Positions 53,501 through 60,634 of a stretch of DNA of 64,000 nucleotides are shown here, one piece after another. The position numbers and the translations under genes are program-made. Numbering within the stretch: position 1 is the stretch's first letter; every line of letters begins with the position of its first letter. Source of the stretch: an uncultured Bacteroides sp. (GTDB taxonomy: Bacteria > Bacteroidota > Bacteroidia > Bacteroidales > Bacteroidaceae); assembly GCA_948847595.1 (NCBI GenBank), contig CAQOGY010000015.1, positions 8,397 through 72,396 on the forward strand, written 5' to 3'. The notes below the pieces were generated by a model, which was not told the DNA's origin, did no database searches, and saw only the letters and a list, made by a program, of their open reading frames with translations.

Positions 53501-53729
53501 AATGACGTCTTTTGCTTTTGTCTTAGGGGTGATGCCATTATTATTCGCTACTGGAGCAGGTGCGGAGAGCCGTATAGCATTGGGTGCAGCAGTGGTATTC
53601 GGTATGGCTATGAATACGCTGTTGGCAACGGTTTATGTTCCTAACTTCTATGAATTGATGCAAAAATTGCAGGAGAGATTCAGCAAGAAGAAAGTGGATG
53701 ATAATGGGAAGAAAGACATCGTAACGTAA
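50580..53729 (+). CDS. RND-family multidrug efflux pump (HAE1/AcrB-like)
   Basis: A 1049-residue inner-membrane proton antiporter with twelve helices and two large periplasmic loops. Family signatures: FIYRPIFATVLALLIVVAGL at the N-terminus, FPEITPPTVQVSAVYPGANA, the proton-relay Asp pair in AIVVDDAIVVVENASRL in helix 4, and GIILLIALSAKNGILIVEFA in helix 10. The length is normal for HAE1 pumps. Likely substrates are hydrophobic drugs or bile acids, not determinable from sequence. Last gene of the operon. Confidence 0.96.
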   Translation: MFSKFFIYRPIFATVLALLIVVAGLVTLNILPVAQFPEITPPTVQVSAVYPGANAETVAQTVGIPIEQQVNGVDGMLYMSSNSSSSGAYSLTITFAVGTDIDMATVQVQNRVSIAQSSLPEPVVVQGVTVQKQSSNIVMFLTMISQDSVYNSLYLTNYAKLNLVDQLTRVPGVGAVNVMGAGDYSMRVWLDPEAMRIRNISPQQVYQAIQSQNVEVSAGYIGQPIGQDNKNAFQYTLNVQGRLNSPEQFGDIIIRTEKDGAMLRLKDIARIDLGSASYSVVSRLNGRPTAAIAIYQQPGSNSLDVSKGVKAKMEELAANFPSGVSYNVTLDTTDVIHASIDEVMVTFFETTLLVVLVIFLFLQNWRAVIIPCLTIPVSLIGTLAVMAAFGFSINTLTLFGLILAVAIVVDDAIVVVENASRLLETGQYSPREAVTRAMGEITGPIVGVVLVLLAVFIPTMLISGISGQLYKQFALTIAASTVLSGFNSLTLTPALCALFLEKSKPSKFFIYRGFNKAYDKTQGVYDGIVKWLLKRPGFSFISYAILTVIAVLLFMHWPSTFVPDEDDGYFIAVVQLPPAASLERTQAVGDKINAILDSYPEVQNYIGISGFSVMGGGEQSNSATYFVVLKNWSQRKGKEHTAAAVVNRFNGEAYMTIQAGQVFAMVPPAIPGLGASGGLQLQIEDRKNLGPTEMQQAINALLASYHTKPALASISSQYQANVPQYFLNIDRDKVQFMGIALNDVFSTLGYYMGAAYVNDFVEFGRIYQVKIEARDQAQRVIDDVLKLSVPNSAGEMVPFSSFTKVEEQLGQDQINRYNMYSTAALTCNVAPGSSSGQAIQEVEALFKEQLGDEFGYEWTSVAYQETQAGSTTTVVLIMALIVAFLVLAAQYESWTSPVAAVIGLPVALLGAMIGCLVMGTPVSIYTQIGIILLIALSAKNGILIVEFARDFRAEGNSIREAAFEAGHVRLRPILMTSFAFVLGVMPLLFATGAGAESRIALGAAVVFGMAMNTLLATVYVPNFYELMQKLQERFSKKKVDDNGKKDIVT

Positions 53730-53769
53730 TAGTAAAAGTGCCTTGGGGGCTATCCGGAGCGGTGGCTAT

Positions 53770-53855
53770 TATAGTGACGCTATCCGTTCGGGATGGCGTC
53801 ACTATAACAGGCAAATAGCGTCACTATCTTGTGCGGATAGTGACGCTATTTTTAT
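53770..53855. repeat. Two hairpins built from four copies of AGTGACGCTAT
   Basis: Hairpin 1: TATAGTGACGC (53770-53780) with GCGTCACTATA (53796-53806), 11 bp perfect. Hairpin 2: AATAGCGTCACTATC (53814-53828) with its exact complement at 53836-53850, 15 bp perfect, followed by TTT. The same core appears four times in alternating orientation. Hairpin 2 probably terminates the RND operon; the shared core in both stems is unexplained. Confidence 0.88.
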
Positions 53856-53898
53856 GCTATGGATAAAGTGTGTTTTTGAGGATTGAATGAACGGATGA

Positions 53899-54348
53899 TT
53901 ATAGGGAGTTGTAATCAGGAATATCTTTCAGAAAGGCATAGCTCTGATTTTCATAATCCATCCGGCAGCAGTAATGTTGCATCCCGTTGCTGACAATCAG
54001 ATAATCTACTTTCAGTACCATATTGTATCGGGTAATTTGATCAAATACTGTCTGCGTGATTTCGATATGCGGAGCTTTATATTCTACAATCATCCGGGCG
54101 GATAAATCTCTCCGGTAGAGCACCGTATCACATCTTTTTGTGGTACCGTTCAACTTAACCATCACTTCATTGGCCAGAAGTGCGGACGGGTATCCTTTGT
54201 GTGCAATAAGAAAGTGAACGAAGTGTTGCCGTACCCATTCTTCAGGGGTAAGGGCGACATATCGTTTACGAATCACGTCGAAAATTACATTTTTTCCGTT
54301 TCGTACGTTTATTTTAGTGTCGAATACTGGTAGGTTTAACGATAACAT
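53899..54348 (-). CDS. Solitary HsdR-N-type PD-(D/E)XK domain protein
   Basis: A 149-residue protein matching the N-terminal domain of type I restriction R subunits (HSDR_N_2). The nuclease-like residues are seen in RCDTVLYRRD and MIVEYKAPHIEI (D...E-x-K). No helicase, HsdM or HsdS gene is nearby, and the protein is complete at this size, so this is a stand-alone nuclease-fold protein rather than a broken restriction gene. It is divergent from amn. The function is unknown. Confidence 0.85.
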   Translation of the reverse strand: MLSLNLPVFDTKINVRNGKNVIFDVIRKRYVALTPEEWVRQHFVHFLIAHKGYPSALLANEVMVKLNGTTKRCDTVLYRRDLSARMIVEYKAPHIEITQTVFDQITRYNMVLKVDYLIVSNGMQHYCCRMDYENQSYAFLKDIPDYNSL

Positions 54349-54352
54349 TTAT

Positions 54353-54360
54353 TATTTTTG
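54353..54360 (+). promoter_or_regulatory. Promoter -7 element for amn-holA
   Basis: TATTTTTG, 51 bp before the amn start codon. Confidence 0.6.
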
Positions 54361-54410
54361 TAAGTTAAATAACGGGTTCCTTTATTTGGAGCCACAAATT
54401 TAATGAAATT

Positions 54411-55187
54411 ATGAAAACAAAAGAAGAAATCGTCGCTAATTGGCTACCGCGTTACACAAAACGTAACCTGGAAGATTTTGGGGAGTATATTCTGTTGACT
54501 AACTTCAACAAGTACGTAGAGATTTTCGCCAATCAATTTGATGTTCCGATATTAGGCAGGGATGCTAACATGATCTCTGCTACTGCTGAAGGCATAACAA
54601 TGATTAATTTCGGTATGGGAAGCCCTAATGCCGCCATTATCATGGATTTATTGGGTGCCATTCGTCCGAAGGCTTGTCTGTTCCTTGGTAAATGCGGAGG
54701 TATCGACAAAAAGAATCAGCTAGGTGATTTGATTCTTCCTATTGCCGCTATCCGTGGTGAGGGAACTTCCAACGACTATTTTCCGCCTGAAGTTCCGGCG
54801 TTACCCGCATTTATGTTGCAACGTGCCGTTTCTTCATCTATCCGTGACAAAGGGCGTGACTACTGGACAGGTACTGTATATACCACCAACCGCCGCATTT
54901 GGGAGCATGACGAAACATTCAAGGAATATCTGAAAAAGACCCGTGCAATGGCGGTTGATATGGAAACAGCCACTTTGTTCAGTTGTGGTTTTGCCAATCA
55001 TATTCCCACAGGTGCATTACTTTTAGTTTCTGACCAGCCGATGACTCCCGACGGAGTGAAAACGGATAAAAGTGACAACCTTGTCACCAGAAACTACGTA
55101 GAGGAACATGTGGAGATTGGCATCGCTTCTTTGCGTATGATTATTGATGAAAAGAAAACTGTAAAACACTTGAAATTTGACTGGTAA
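54411..55187 (+). CDS. amn: AMP nucleosidase
   Basis: A 258-residue phosphorylase-superfamily enzyme that hydrolyses AMP to adenine and ribose 5-phosphate. It is the short type found in Bacteroidetes, without the extra N-terminal domain of E. coli Amn. Motifs: INFGMGSPNAAIIMDLL, LFLGKCGGIDKK, AVDMETATLFSCGF and LLVSDQPMTPDGVKT. It lies 22 nt before holA, with which it is probably co-transcribed. Confidence 0.93.
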   Translation: MKTKEEIVANWLPRYTKRNLEDFGEYILLTNFNKYVEIFANQFDVPILGRDANMISATAEGITMINFGMGSPNAAIIMDLLGAIRPKACLFLGKCGGIDKKNQLGDLILPIAAIRGEGTSNDYFPPEVPALPAFMLQRAVSSSIRDKGRDYWTGTVYTTNRRIWEHDETFKEYLKKTRAMAVDMETATLFSCGFANHIPTGALLLVSDQPMTPDGVKTDKSDNLVTRNYVEEHVEIGIASLRMIIDEKKTVKHLKFDW

Positions 55188-55209
55188 CTCCCAGTCTTGA
55201 AAGATATAT

Positions 55210-56229
55210 ATGGCAAAACAAGAATTGACGTGCGATGATATTCTCAAGGAATTGAGGGCGAAGCAGTATCGTCCTATCTATTATCTGATGGGGGAAGAAT
55301 CGTACTATATCGATCTGATCGCAGATTATATAACGGATAATGTGTTGAATGAGACGGAAAAGGAGTTCAACCTGACGGTTGTGTATGGTGCCGACGTAGA
55401 TATAGCTACTGTTATAAATGCCGCGAAACGTTATCCGATGATGTCTGAACATCAGGTGGTAGTGGTGAAGGAAGCACAGGCAATCCGTAACATGGAAGAG
55501 TTGTCTTACTATCTCCAAAAACCGCTGCTCTCTACTATTTTAGTGATATGCCACAAGCACGGCACATTAGACCGAAGAAAAAAGTTGGCTGCCGAAATAG
55601 ATAAAGTGGGCGTACTATTCGAATCGAAAAAGATAAAGGATGCACAACTACCGGCCTTTATATCTTCTTATATGAAGCGTAAAGGTGTGGATATGGAGCC
55701 TAAAGCGACGGCCATGTTGGCTGATTTTGTTGGCTCTGATTTAAGCCGCTTGACGGGTGAATTGGAAAAGTTGATTATTACTTTGCCCACTGGTCAGAGA
55801 CGTGTGACCCCTGAACAAATAGAAAAGAATATTGGTATAAGCAAGGATTATAATAACTTCGAATTGAGGAGTGCGCTTGTGGAAAAGGATATTCTCAAGG
55901 CAAATAAGATAATAAAATATTTTGAGGAGAATCCGAAAACTAATCCGATACAGATGACGTTGTCTCTGCTTTTTAGCTTTTACTCCAACCTTATGCTGGC
56001 ATATTACGCACCTGATAAATCGGAGCAGGGAATTGCCGGTATGTTGGGGCTAAAGACGCCTTGGCAAGCTAAAGATTATCTGGCTGCCATGCGAAAATAC
56101 AGTGGAGTAAAGACGATGCAAATCGTTGGTGAAATACGATATGCTGATGCAAAATCAAAAGGAGTAAAGAACAGCTCAATGACAGACGGGGATATTCTCC
56201 GCGAATTAGTGTTTAATATTTTGCATTAG
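55210..56229 (+). CDS. holA: DNA polymerase III subunit delta
   Basis: A 339-residue clamp-loader subunit that opens the sliding clamp. The N-terminal part PIYYLMGEESYYIDLIADYI is typical, and the AAA+-like domain has no Walker A, as expected for delta. LADFVGSDLSRLTGELEKL and the helical C-terminal collar (about 210-339) follow. The length is normal. Confidence 0.93.
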   Translation: MAKQELTCDDILKELRAKQYRPIYYLMGEESYYIDLIADYITDNVLNETEKEFNLTVVYGADVDIATVINAAKRYPMMSEHQVVVVKEAQAIRNMEELSYYLQKPLLSTILVICHKHGTLDRRKKLAAEIDKVGVLFESKKIKDAQLPAFISSYMKRKGVDMEPKATAMLADFVGSDLSRLTGELEKLIITLPTGQRRVTPEQIEKNIGISKDYNNFELRSALVEKDILKANKIIKYFEENPKTNPIQMTLSLLFSFYSNLMLAYYAPDKSEQGIAGMLGLKTPWQAKDYLAAMRKYSGVKTMQIVGEIRYADAKSKGVKNSSMTDGDILRELVFNILH

Positions 56230-56253
56230 GAAGAACGGGATTTTGATATAAAA

Positions 56254-56302
56254 GGAAGGCATATACTTTTACTATATATAGAATAGAGTATATGCCTTTT
56301 TT
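56254..56302 (+). terminator. Terminator of the amn-holA operon
   Basis: GGCATATACT (56258-56267) pairs with AGTATATGCC (56287-56296), flanked by A and T runs, with six T residues after the stem. Confidence 0.92.
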
Positions 56303-57440
56303 ATATTCGCGAAATTACGTTTTTATTCTGATAGTATAACTTCTATATTTTGAGTAAAAAATTGAACAATAAATTCACTCTATTTTCCTGTCTTCTCTTG
56401 ATTGCTAATCTGTCTTTAGCGAACTTTTAATTTCTTCATTTTAATTCCGTTTAGTCGTTCCCGATATTATCCTTTAGTTGGATAATGAGATTTCTCCCAT
56501 TGAAAAATTTGGATCCCTATTGAAATATAGTAGAAGCAAAAATAGGATCAGTCTAAAACTGTTATAGTCCATGACAAGATGGAAAATCCTTTTTAGATAA
56601 TGATTTCAAAATATCATTTTGATAGTTCGATAGTTTTTAGTCGATAATTGCTGCTATTTTTCTATTTCAATTAAATAGAGAGCTTGAGTAATGTGTCTTA
56701 AATATCTATATTACAGTATGTTATGCGCAATTTCACCTTTCTAGAATTGAAAAAATACAATGAATTGGGAGATGGGACGGAAATATCGCAAGGATTTGAC
56801 ATTTAAGAGTGGAATGTAAAAGATGATTTGATGAAATCATAAAATACATTCGTAAATAATGGTGTTTATCCTTTATTTTATTGCAACTGCAACTTCTTGT
56901 ATTTACGTTTGTGTATTTCTGCTTGTATATTTGTAATTAGTATATTTGTGAATGATATACATATGTGTTTAATTAGGTGTTGTCACAAATGTATATTTCT
57001 TGATTTACAAAACTAAATTGCATTATATAAATGTAGTAGGAGAGTGTTTAACACTCATATTTGCACATATTATATACTTGAATATCATGTATATATAGTG
57101 ATTATATGATTCGTTGCTGTAAATCAATGGTTTATCGGCGATATATTTTTGTGAATATCGTAATTATGTTTATATTGTATATGCATAAAGTATTTATTAT
57201 CAAATGATAATGACTGTTGGTTAAACAAGAAGTGTGATAGTAAAATATAGCTTATTATCTATTGTACAAACGTGATATTCTAAGTGTGAATAATTAAATA
57301 CGTTTGTAATATTGATATTTTTATATTTGTAATTTGCTTTTGTGAAATGTAATATTTACCTTTGTATAGTGATTGATTTTATATGTATTTTTGTGAAACC
57401 AACATTTAGTACTACAATTGTAATTCAATAAAGGCCCAGT
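56303..57440. other. AT-rich non-coding region with repeated promoter-like motifs
   Basis: About 1.1 kb with no supported ORF. On the plus strand the exact Bacteroides -7 pattern TAnnTTTG occurs at 56904, 56926, 56941, 57144, 57299, 57322, 57357 and 57386. Several copies continue as TTTGTGAA or TTTGTAAT. The first 600 bp has no visible structure. Confidence 0.7.
57357..57393 (+). promoter_or_regulatory. Likely promoter region of the XRE regulator
   Basis: TACCTTTG (57357-57364) and TATTTTTG (57386-57393) lie 77 and 48 bp before the start codon. Either or both could be used. Confidence 0.5.
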
Positions 57441-57911
57441 ATGGAAATAAAAGACAGAATTAGAATGATTATGGAAAGGGAAAAAGTTCCCCCCAGAGTT
57501 TTTGCTGAAACAATCGGAGTTCAACAGTCTACTCTTTCTCATATTCTAAATGATAGAAACAAGCCGAGTCTGGAAGTAGTGATGAAAGTTCACCAAACCT
57601 ATAGTTATGTAAATCTTGAATGGTTGCTATATGGGAAAGGCGAAATGCTGGCTTCTGCAGAAGGCTCTTCACTAGTTTCTCCTAATGGCGATTATCAGCC
57701 TTCTTTATTCGACGAGAATCCTGTAAATCCGTCCAAAGAGACGATTGCTCCGGAAAATCGCAGGGAAATGGCGTTAAGAAGCACCGAAAATACACCTAAA
57801 GAGATTGTAAAACAAGAGATTAGGTATATAGAAAAGCCTGCCAGGAAAATCACTGAAATAAGAATTTTCTTTGATGATAATACCTATGAAACGTTTAGAC
57901 CTGAAAAATAA
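57441..57911 (+). CDS. XRE-family helix-turn-helix regulator
   Basis: A 156-residue protein. Residues about 5-65 form a Cro/CI-type HTH (EKVPPRVFAETIGVQQSTLS, then HILNDRNKPSLEVVMKVHQT), ending in the common LEWLLYGKGEML segment. The C-terminal 90 residues are low in predicted structure and rich in Pro and Glu, with a final conserved-looking part (KITEIRIFFDDNTYETFRPE). No peptidase or phage gene is nearby, so this looks like a chromosomal regulator. The target is unknown; its own repeat-rich upstream region is a candidate. Confidence 0.88.
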   Translation: MEIKDRIRMIMEREKVPPRVFAETIGVQQSTLSHILNDRNKPSLEVVMKVHQTYSYVNLEWLLYGKGEMLASAEGSSLVSPNGDYQPSLFDENPVNPSKETIAPENRREMALRSTENTPKEIVKQEIRYIEKPARKITEIRIFFDDNTYETFRPEK

Positions 57912-57943
57912 GAGGTAAAATCGCTGGTTTGAGCAAATTCCTG

Positions 57944-57951
57944 TATCTTTG
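57944..57951 (+). promoter_or_regulatory. Promoter -7 element for pyrK-pyrD
   Basis: TATCTTTG, 37 bp before ATG 57989. It lies inside the longer in-frame ORF and supports the later start. Confidence 0.65.
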
Positions 57952-57988
57952 CACCCGGAATACGAATTTATACTTTTTATATCCATAC

Positions 57989-58765
57989 ATGAAGAAATTT
58001 ATTTTAGATCTGACGGTTACGGAGAATATCAAACTGCATGCTAATTATGTATTGCTAAAACTGACTTCTTCGTCGTTACTGCCCGAAATGTTGCCCGGGC
58101 AGTTTGCTGAACTCCGGGTGGACGGTTCGCTTACTACTTTCCTGCGTCGCCCTATTTCTATTAATTTTGTAGATAAACAACGAAATGAAGTATGGTTTCT
58201 GATCCAAATGGTTGGAGACGGAACAAAGCGCCTGGCAGAGATAAATCCGGGCGATGTAATCAACACGATACTTCCGCTGGGAAATGGCTACACAATGCCG
58301 CAAAAGCCTTCAGATAAGCTCCTGTTAGTTGGTGGTGGTGTCGGAACAGCTCCTATGTTATATTTAGGTGAACAATTGGCTAAAAACGGGCATAAACCTA
58401 CCTTCCTTTTGGGTGCCCGTAGCGATAAAGACTTGTTGCAACTGGATGAATTTGCTAAATATGGTGAAGTGTATACTACTACGGAAGATGGCAGCCATGG
58501 AGAAAAAGGATATGTCACCCAACATTCTATATTAAATAAGGTACGGTTTGAGCAGATTTACACTTGTGGCCCTAAGCCCATGATGGTGGCCGTGGCGAAA
58601 TATGCCAAAAGTAATCAGATAGAATGTGAAGTATCTTTGGAAAATACAATGGCTTGTGGTATCGGAGCATGCTTATGCTGTGTGGAAAATACGACAGAAG
58701 GTCACTTGTGTGTATGTAAAGAAGGTCCTGTTTTTAATATAAATAAACTACTATGGCAGATTTGA
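57989..58765 (+). CDS. pyrK: Dihydroorotate dehydrogenase B, electron-transfer subunit
   Basis: A 258-residue FAD and [2Fe-2S] protein that passes electrons from the PyrD subunit to NAD+. The start is MKKFILDLTVTENIKLH; the first 20 residues of the longer frame overlap the promoter. FAD binding is seen in FLRRPISINF, NAD binding in LLVGGGVGTAPMLYLGEQL, and the C-terminal cluster ligands in ACGIGACLCC with a later Cys. It overlaps pyrD by 13 nt. Confidence 0.95.
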   Translation: MKKFILDLTVTENIKLHANYVLLKLTSSSLLPEMLPGQFAELRVDGSLTTFLRRPISINFVDKQRNEVWFLIQMVGDGTKRLAEINPGDVINTILPLGNGYTMPQKPSDKLLLVGGGVGTAPMLYLGEQLAKNGHKPTFLLGARSDKDLLQLDEFAKYGEVYTTTEDGSHGEKGYVTQHSILNKVRFEQIYTCGPKPMMVAVAKYAKSNQIECEVSLENTMACGIGACLCCVENTTEGHLCVCKEGPVFNINKLLWQI

Positions 58766-59664
58766 GTGTAAACATTGGTGAATTACAAATGAAGAATCCG
58801 GTGATGACAGCATCCGGTACATTTGGATATGGTGAAGAGTTCTCAGATTTCATTGATATAGCGCGAATAGGCGGTATTATTGTAAAGGGCACTACTCTTC
58901 ACAAACGTGAAGGAAATCCTTATCCGCGTATGGCCGAAACTCCTTCGGGCATGTTAAACGCTGTAGGACTGCAAAATAAGGGTGTCGACTACTTCGTAGA
59001 ATATATATATCCCCGCATAAAGGACATCCAGACGAATATGATTGTAAACGTTTCGGGTTCTGCTATCGAAGATTATGTAAAAACAGCCGAAATCATTAAT
59101 GAACTTGACAAAATTCCTGCCATAGAATTAAACATCTCTTGCCCTAATGTGAAGCAAGGTGGTATGGCTTTTGGTGTGTCAGCAAAAGGTGCGTCAGAAG
59201 TAGTGAAAGCTGTGCGTTCTGCTTACAAAAAGACACTTATCGTAAAACTCTCTCCAAACGTCACTGACATCACCGAAATAGCCCGTGCAGCAGAAGAAAG
59301 TGGTGCAGATAGTGTGTCATTAATCAATACATTACTGGGAATGGCGATTGATGCGGAGCGTAAACGGCCTATTTTATCGACTGTAACAGGCGGGATGTCC
59401 GGTGCTGCCGTAAAACCTATTGCATTGCGTATGGTATGGCAGGTCGCTAAAGCGGTAAATATTCCTGTCATTGGTTTGGGCGGTATTATGGACTGGAAAG
59501 ATGCGGTTGAGTTTATGCTTGCAGGTGCATCTGCCATCCAGATTGGTACGGCAAATTTCATAGATCCGGCTGTTACTATCAAAGTGGAAGATGGTATAAA
59601 TAATTACTTGGAAAGACACGGATGTAAGTCCGTAAAGGAAATTATTGGTGCGCTTGAGGTATAA
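58753..59664 (+). CDS. pyrD: Dihydroorotate dehydrogenase B, catalytic subunit
   Basis: A 303-residue TIM-barrel flavoenzyme of class 1B that oxidises dihydroorotate to orotate. MKNPVMTASGTFGYGEEF, the catalytic Cys in LNISCPNVKQGG, SLINTLLGMAID and GLGGIMDWKDAVEFMLAGA are all typical. The pair with pyrK confirms the NAD-linked heterotetramer. Its start lies inside pyrK, implying coupling. Confidence 0.96.
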   Translation: MADLSVNIGELQMKNPVMTASGTFGYGEEFSDFIDIARIGGIIVKGTTLHKREGNPYPRMAETPSGMLNAVGLQNKGVDYFVEYIYPRIKDIQTNMIVNVSGSAIEDYVKTAEIINELDKIPAIELNISCPNVKQGGMAFGVSAKGASEVVKAVRSAYKKTLIVKLSPNVTDITEIARAAEESGADSVSLINTLLGMAIDAERKRPILSTVTGGMSGAAVKPIALRMVWQVAKAVNIPVIGLGGIMDWKDAVEFMLAGASAIQIGTANFIDPAVTIKVEDGINNYLERHGCKSVKEIIGALEV

Positions 59665-59824
59665 TTGCAAACATACAATAACCATTCGCACTGGGTGCAC
59701 AAGAAAAATGCTATTTCCCTTCCAAGTTTTGGAGTGTAGGACTGAGCGTGAAATGATGAGTGAATAAGGTGCTTGTGTTTAGAGGAAAAGGCAACCGGTA
59801 AACCCTTCGGATGGTGGACATAAT

Positions 59825-59869
59825 AAAAACGACGGTGAGAATCAAATGAATTCTCACCGTCGTTTTTAT
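59825..59869. terminator. Bidirectional terminator between pyrD and trmD
   Basis: An 18-bp perfect stem, AAAAACGACGGTGAGAAT (59825-59842) with its complement at 59850-59867, has a 7-nt loop and T runs on both strands. Confidence 0.95.
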
Positions 59870-59882
59870 TTACATTATAGTT

Positions 59883-60560
59883 TTAGTCTTCCAATAAGTC
59901 GGGACGAAGCTTTTTGGTGCGTTCCAAGGATTGTTGCAACTCCCATTCTTTAATCTTCGCTTCATGGCCTGATAATAGAATAGCGGGAACTTTCCAACCT
60001 TTATAATCGGCAGGACGAGTATATACAGGAGCTGCCAATAAATTGTCCTGGAAAGAATCGGAAAGCGCGGATTGTTCATCGGAGATAACTCCGGGAATGA
60101 TACGTACGATAGCATCGGCCATAACTGCTGCGGCCAGTTCGCCACCTGTCAGGACATAATCTCCGATACTGATTTCTTTAGTAATCAGATGCTCGCGAAT
60201 ACGATAATCAATACCTTTGAAATGACCGCAAAGAATGATCAGGTTCTGCGCTAAAGAAAGGCTATTGGCCATCGGTTGGTCGAATTGTTCTCCGTCAGGG
60301 GTTGTGAAGATCACCTCGTCGTACTCCCGTTCCGCTTTAAGGGCATTGATGCAACGTTCGATTGGCTCTATTTTCATGACCATTCCGGCGAAACCGCCAA
60401 AAGGGTAATCATCGACACGACGATATTTATCTTCAGTATAGTCACGCAGATTGTGGATATGTATTTCTGCAAGTCCCTTGTTTTGAGCCCGTTTCATAAT
60501 GGAACAATTGAAGAAGCCTTCAATCATTTCGGGTAAAACTGTTATAATATCAATACGCAT
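59883..60560 (-). CDS. trmD: tRNA (guanine-37-N1)-methyltransferase
   Basis: A 225-residue SPOUT-class enzyme that makes m1G37 in tRNA. The start is MRIDIITVLPEM at 60560; the ORF extends 9 residues upstream but without support. Motifs: FGGFAGMVMKIEP, the knot segment LCGHFKGIDYRIREHL, and GDYVLTGGELAAAVMADAI. The length is normal. It is divergent from ligA. Confidence 0.95.
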   Translation of the reverse strand: MRIDIITVLPEMIEGFFNCSIMKRAQNKGLAEIHIHNLRDYTEDKYRRVDDYPFGGFAGMVMKIEPIERCINALKAEREYDEVIFTTPDGEQFDQPMANSLSLAQNLIILCGHFKGIDYRIREHLITKEISIGDYVLTGGELAAAVMADAIVRIIPGVISDEQSALSDSFQDNLLAAPVYTRPADYKGWKVPAILLSGHEAKIKEWELQQSLERTKKLRPDLLED

Positions 60561-60576
60561 AATCTTTAATTTTTCG

Positions 60577-60584
60577 CAAAAGTA
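60577..60584 (-). promoter_or_regulatory. Promoter -7 element for trmD
   Basis: On the minus strand this reads TACTTTTG, 16 bp before the chosen start. It overlaps the longer reading frame, favouring the shorter start. Confidence 0.65.
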
Positions 60585-60606
60585 CAAATATTCAAAGATA
60601 AACCTG

Positions 60607-60614
60607 TATTTTTG
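60607..60614 (+). promoter_or_regulatory. Promoter -7 element for ligA
   Basis: TATTTTTG, 20 bp before the ligA start, divergent from the trmD promoter. Confidence 0.65.
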
Positions 60615-60634
60615 CCTTAAACAATCGAAGAAAT

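Noticed and set aside
53899..54348. Broken type I restriction R gene
   Set aside because: The small ORF has a proper start and stop and matches the known stand-alone domain size. No remnant of the helicase part follows.
56303..57440. Small genes or a decayed coding region
   Set aside because: No frame longer than a few dozen codons with a plausible start, and no recognisable protein fragment in any frame.
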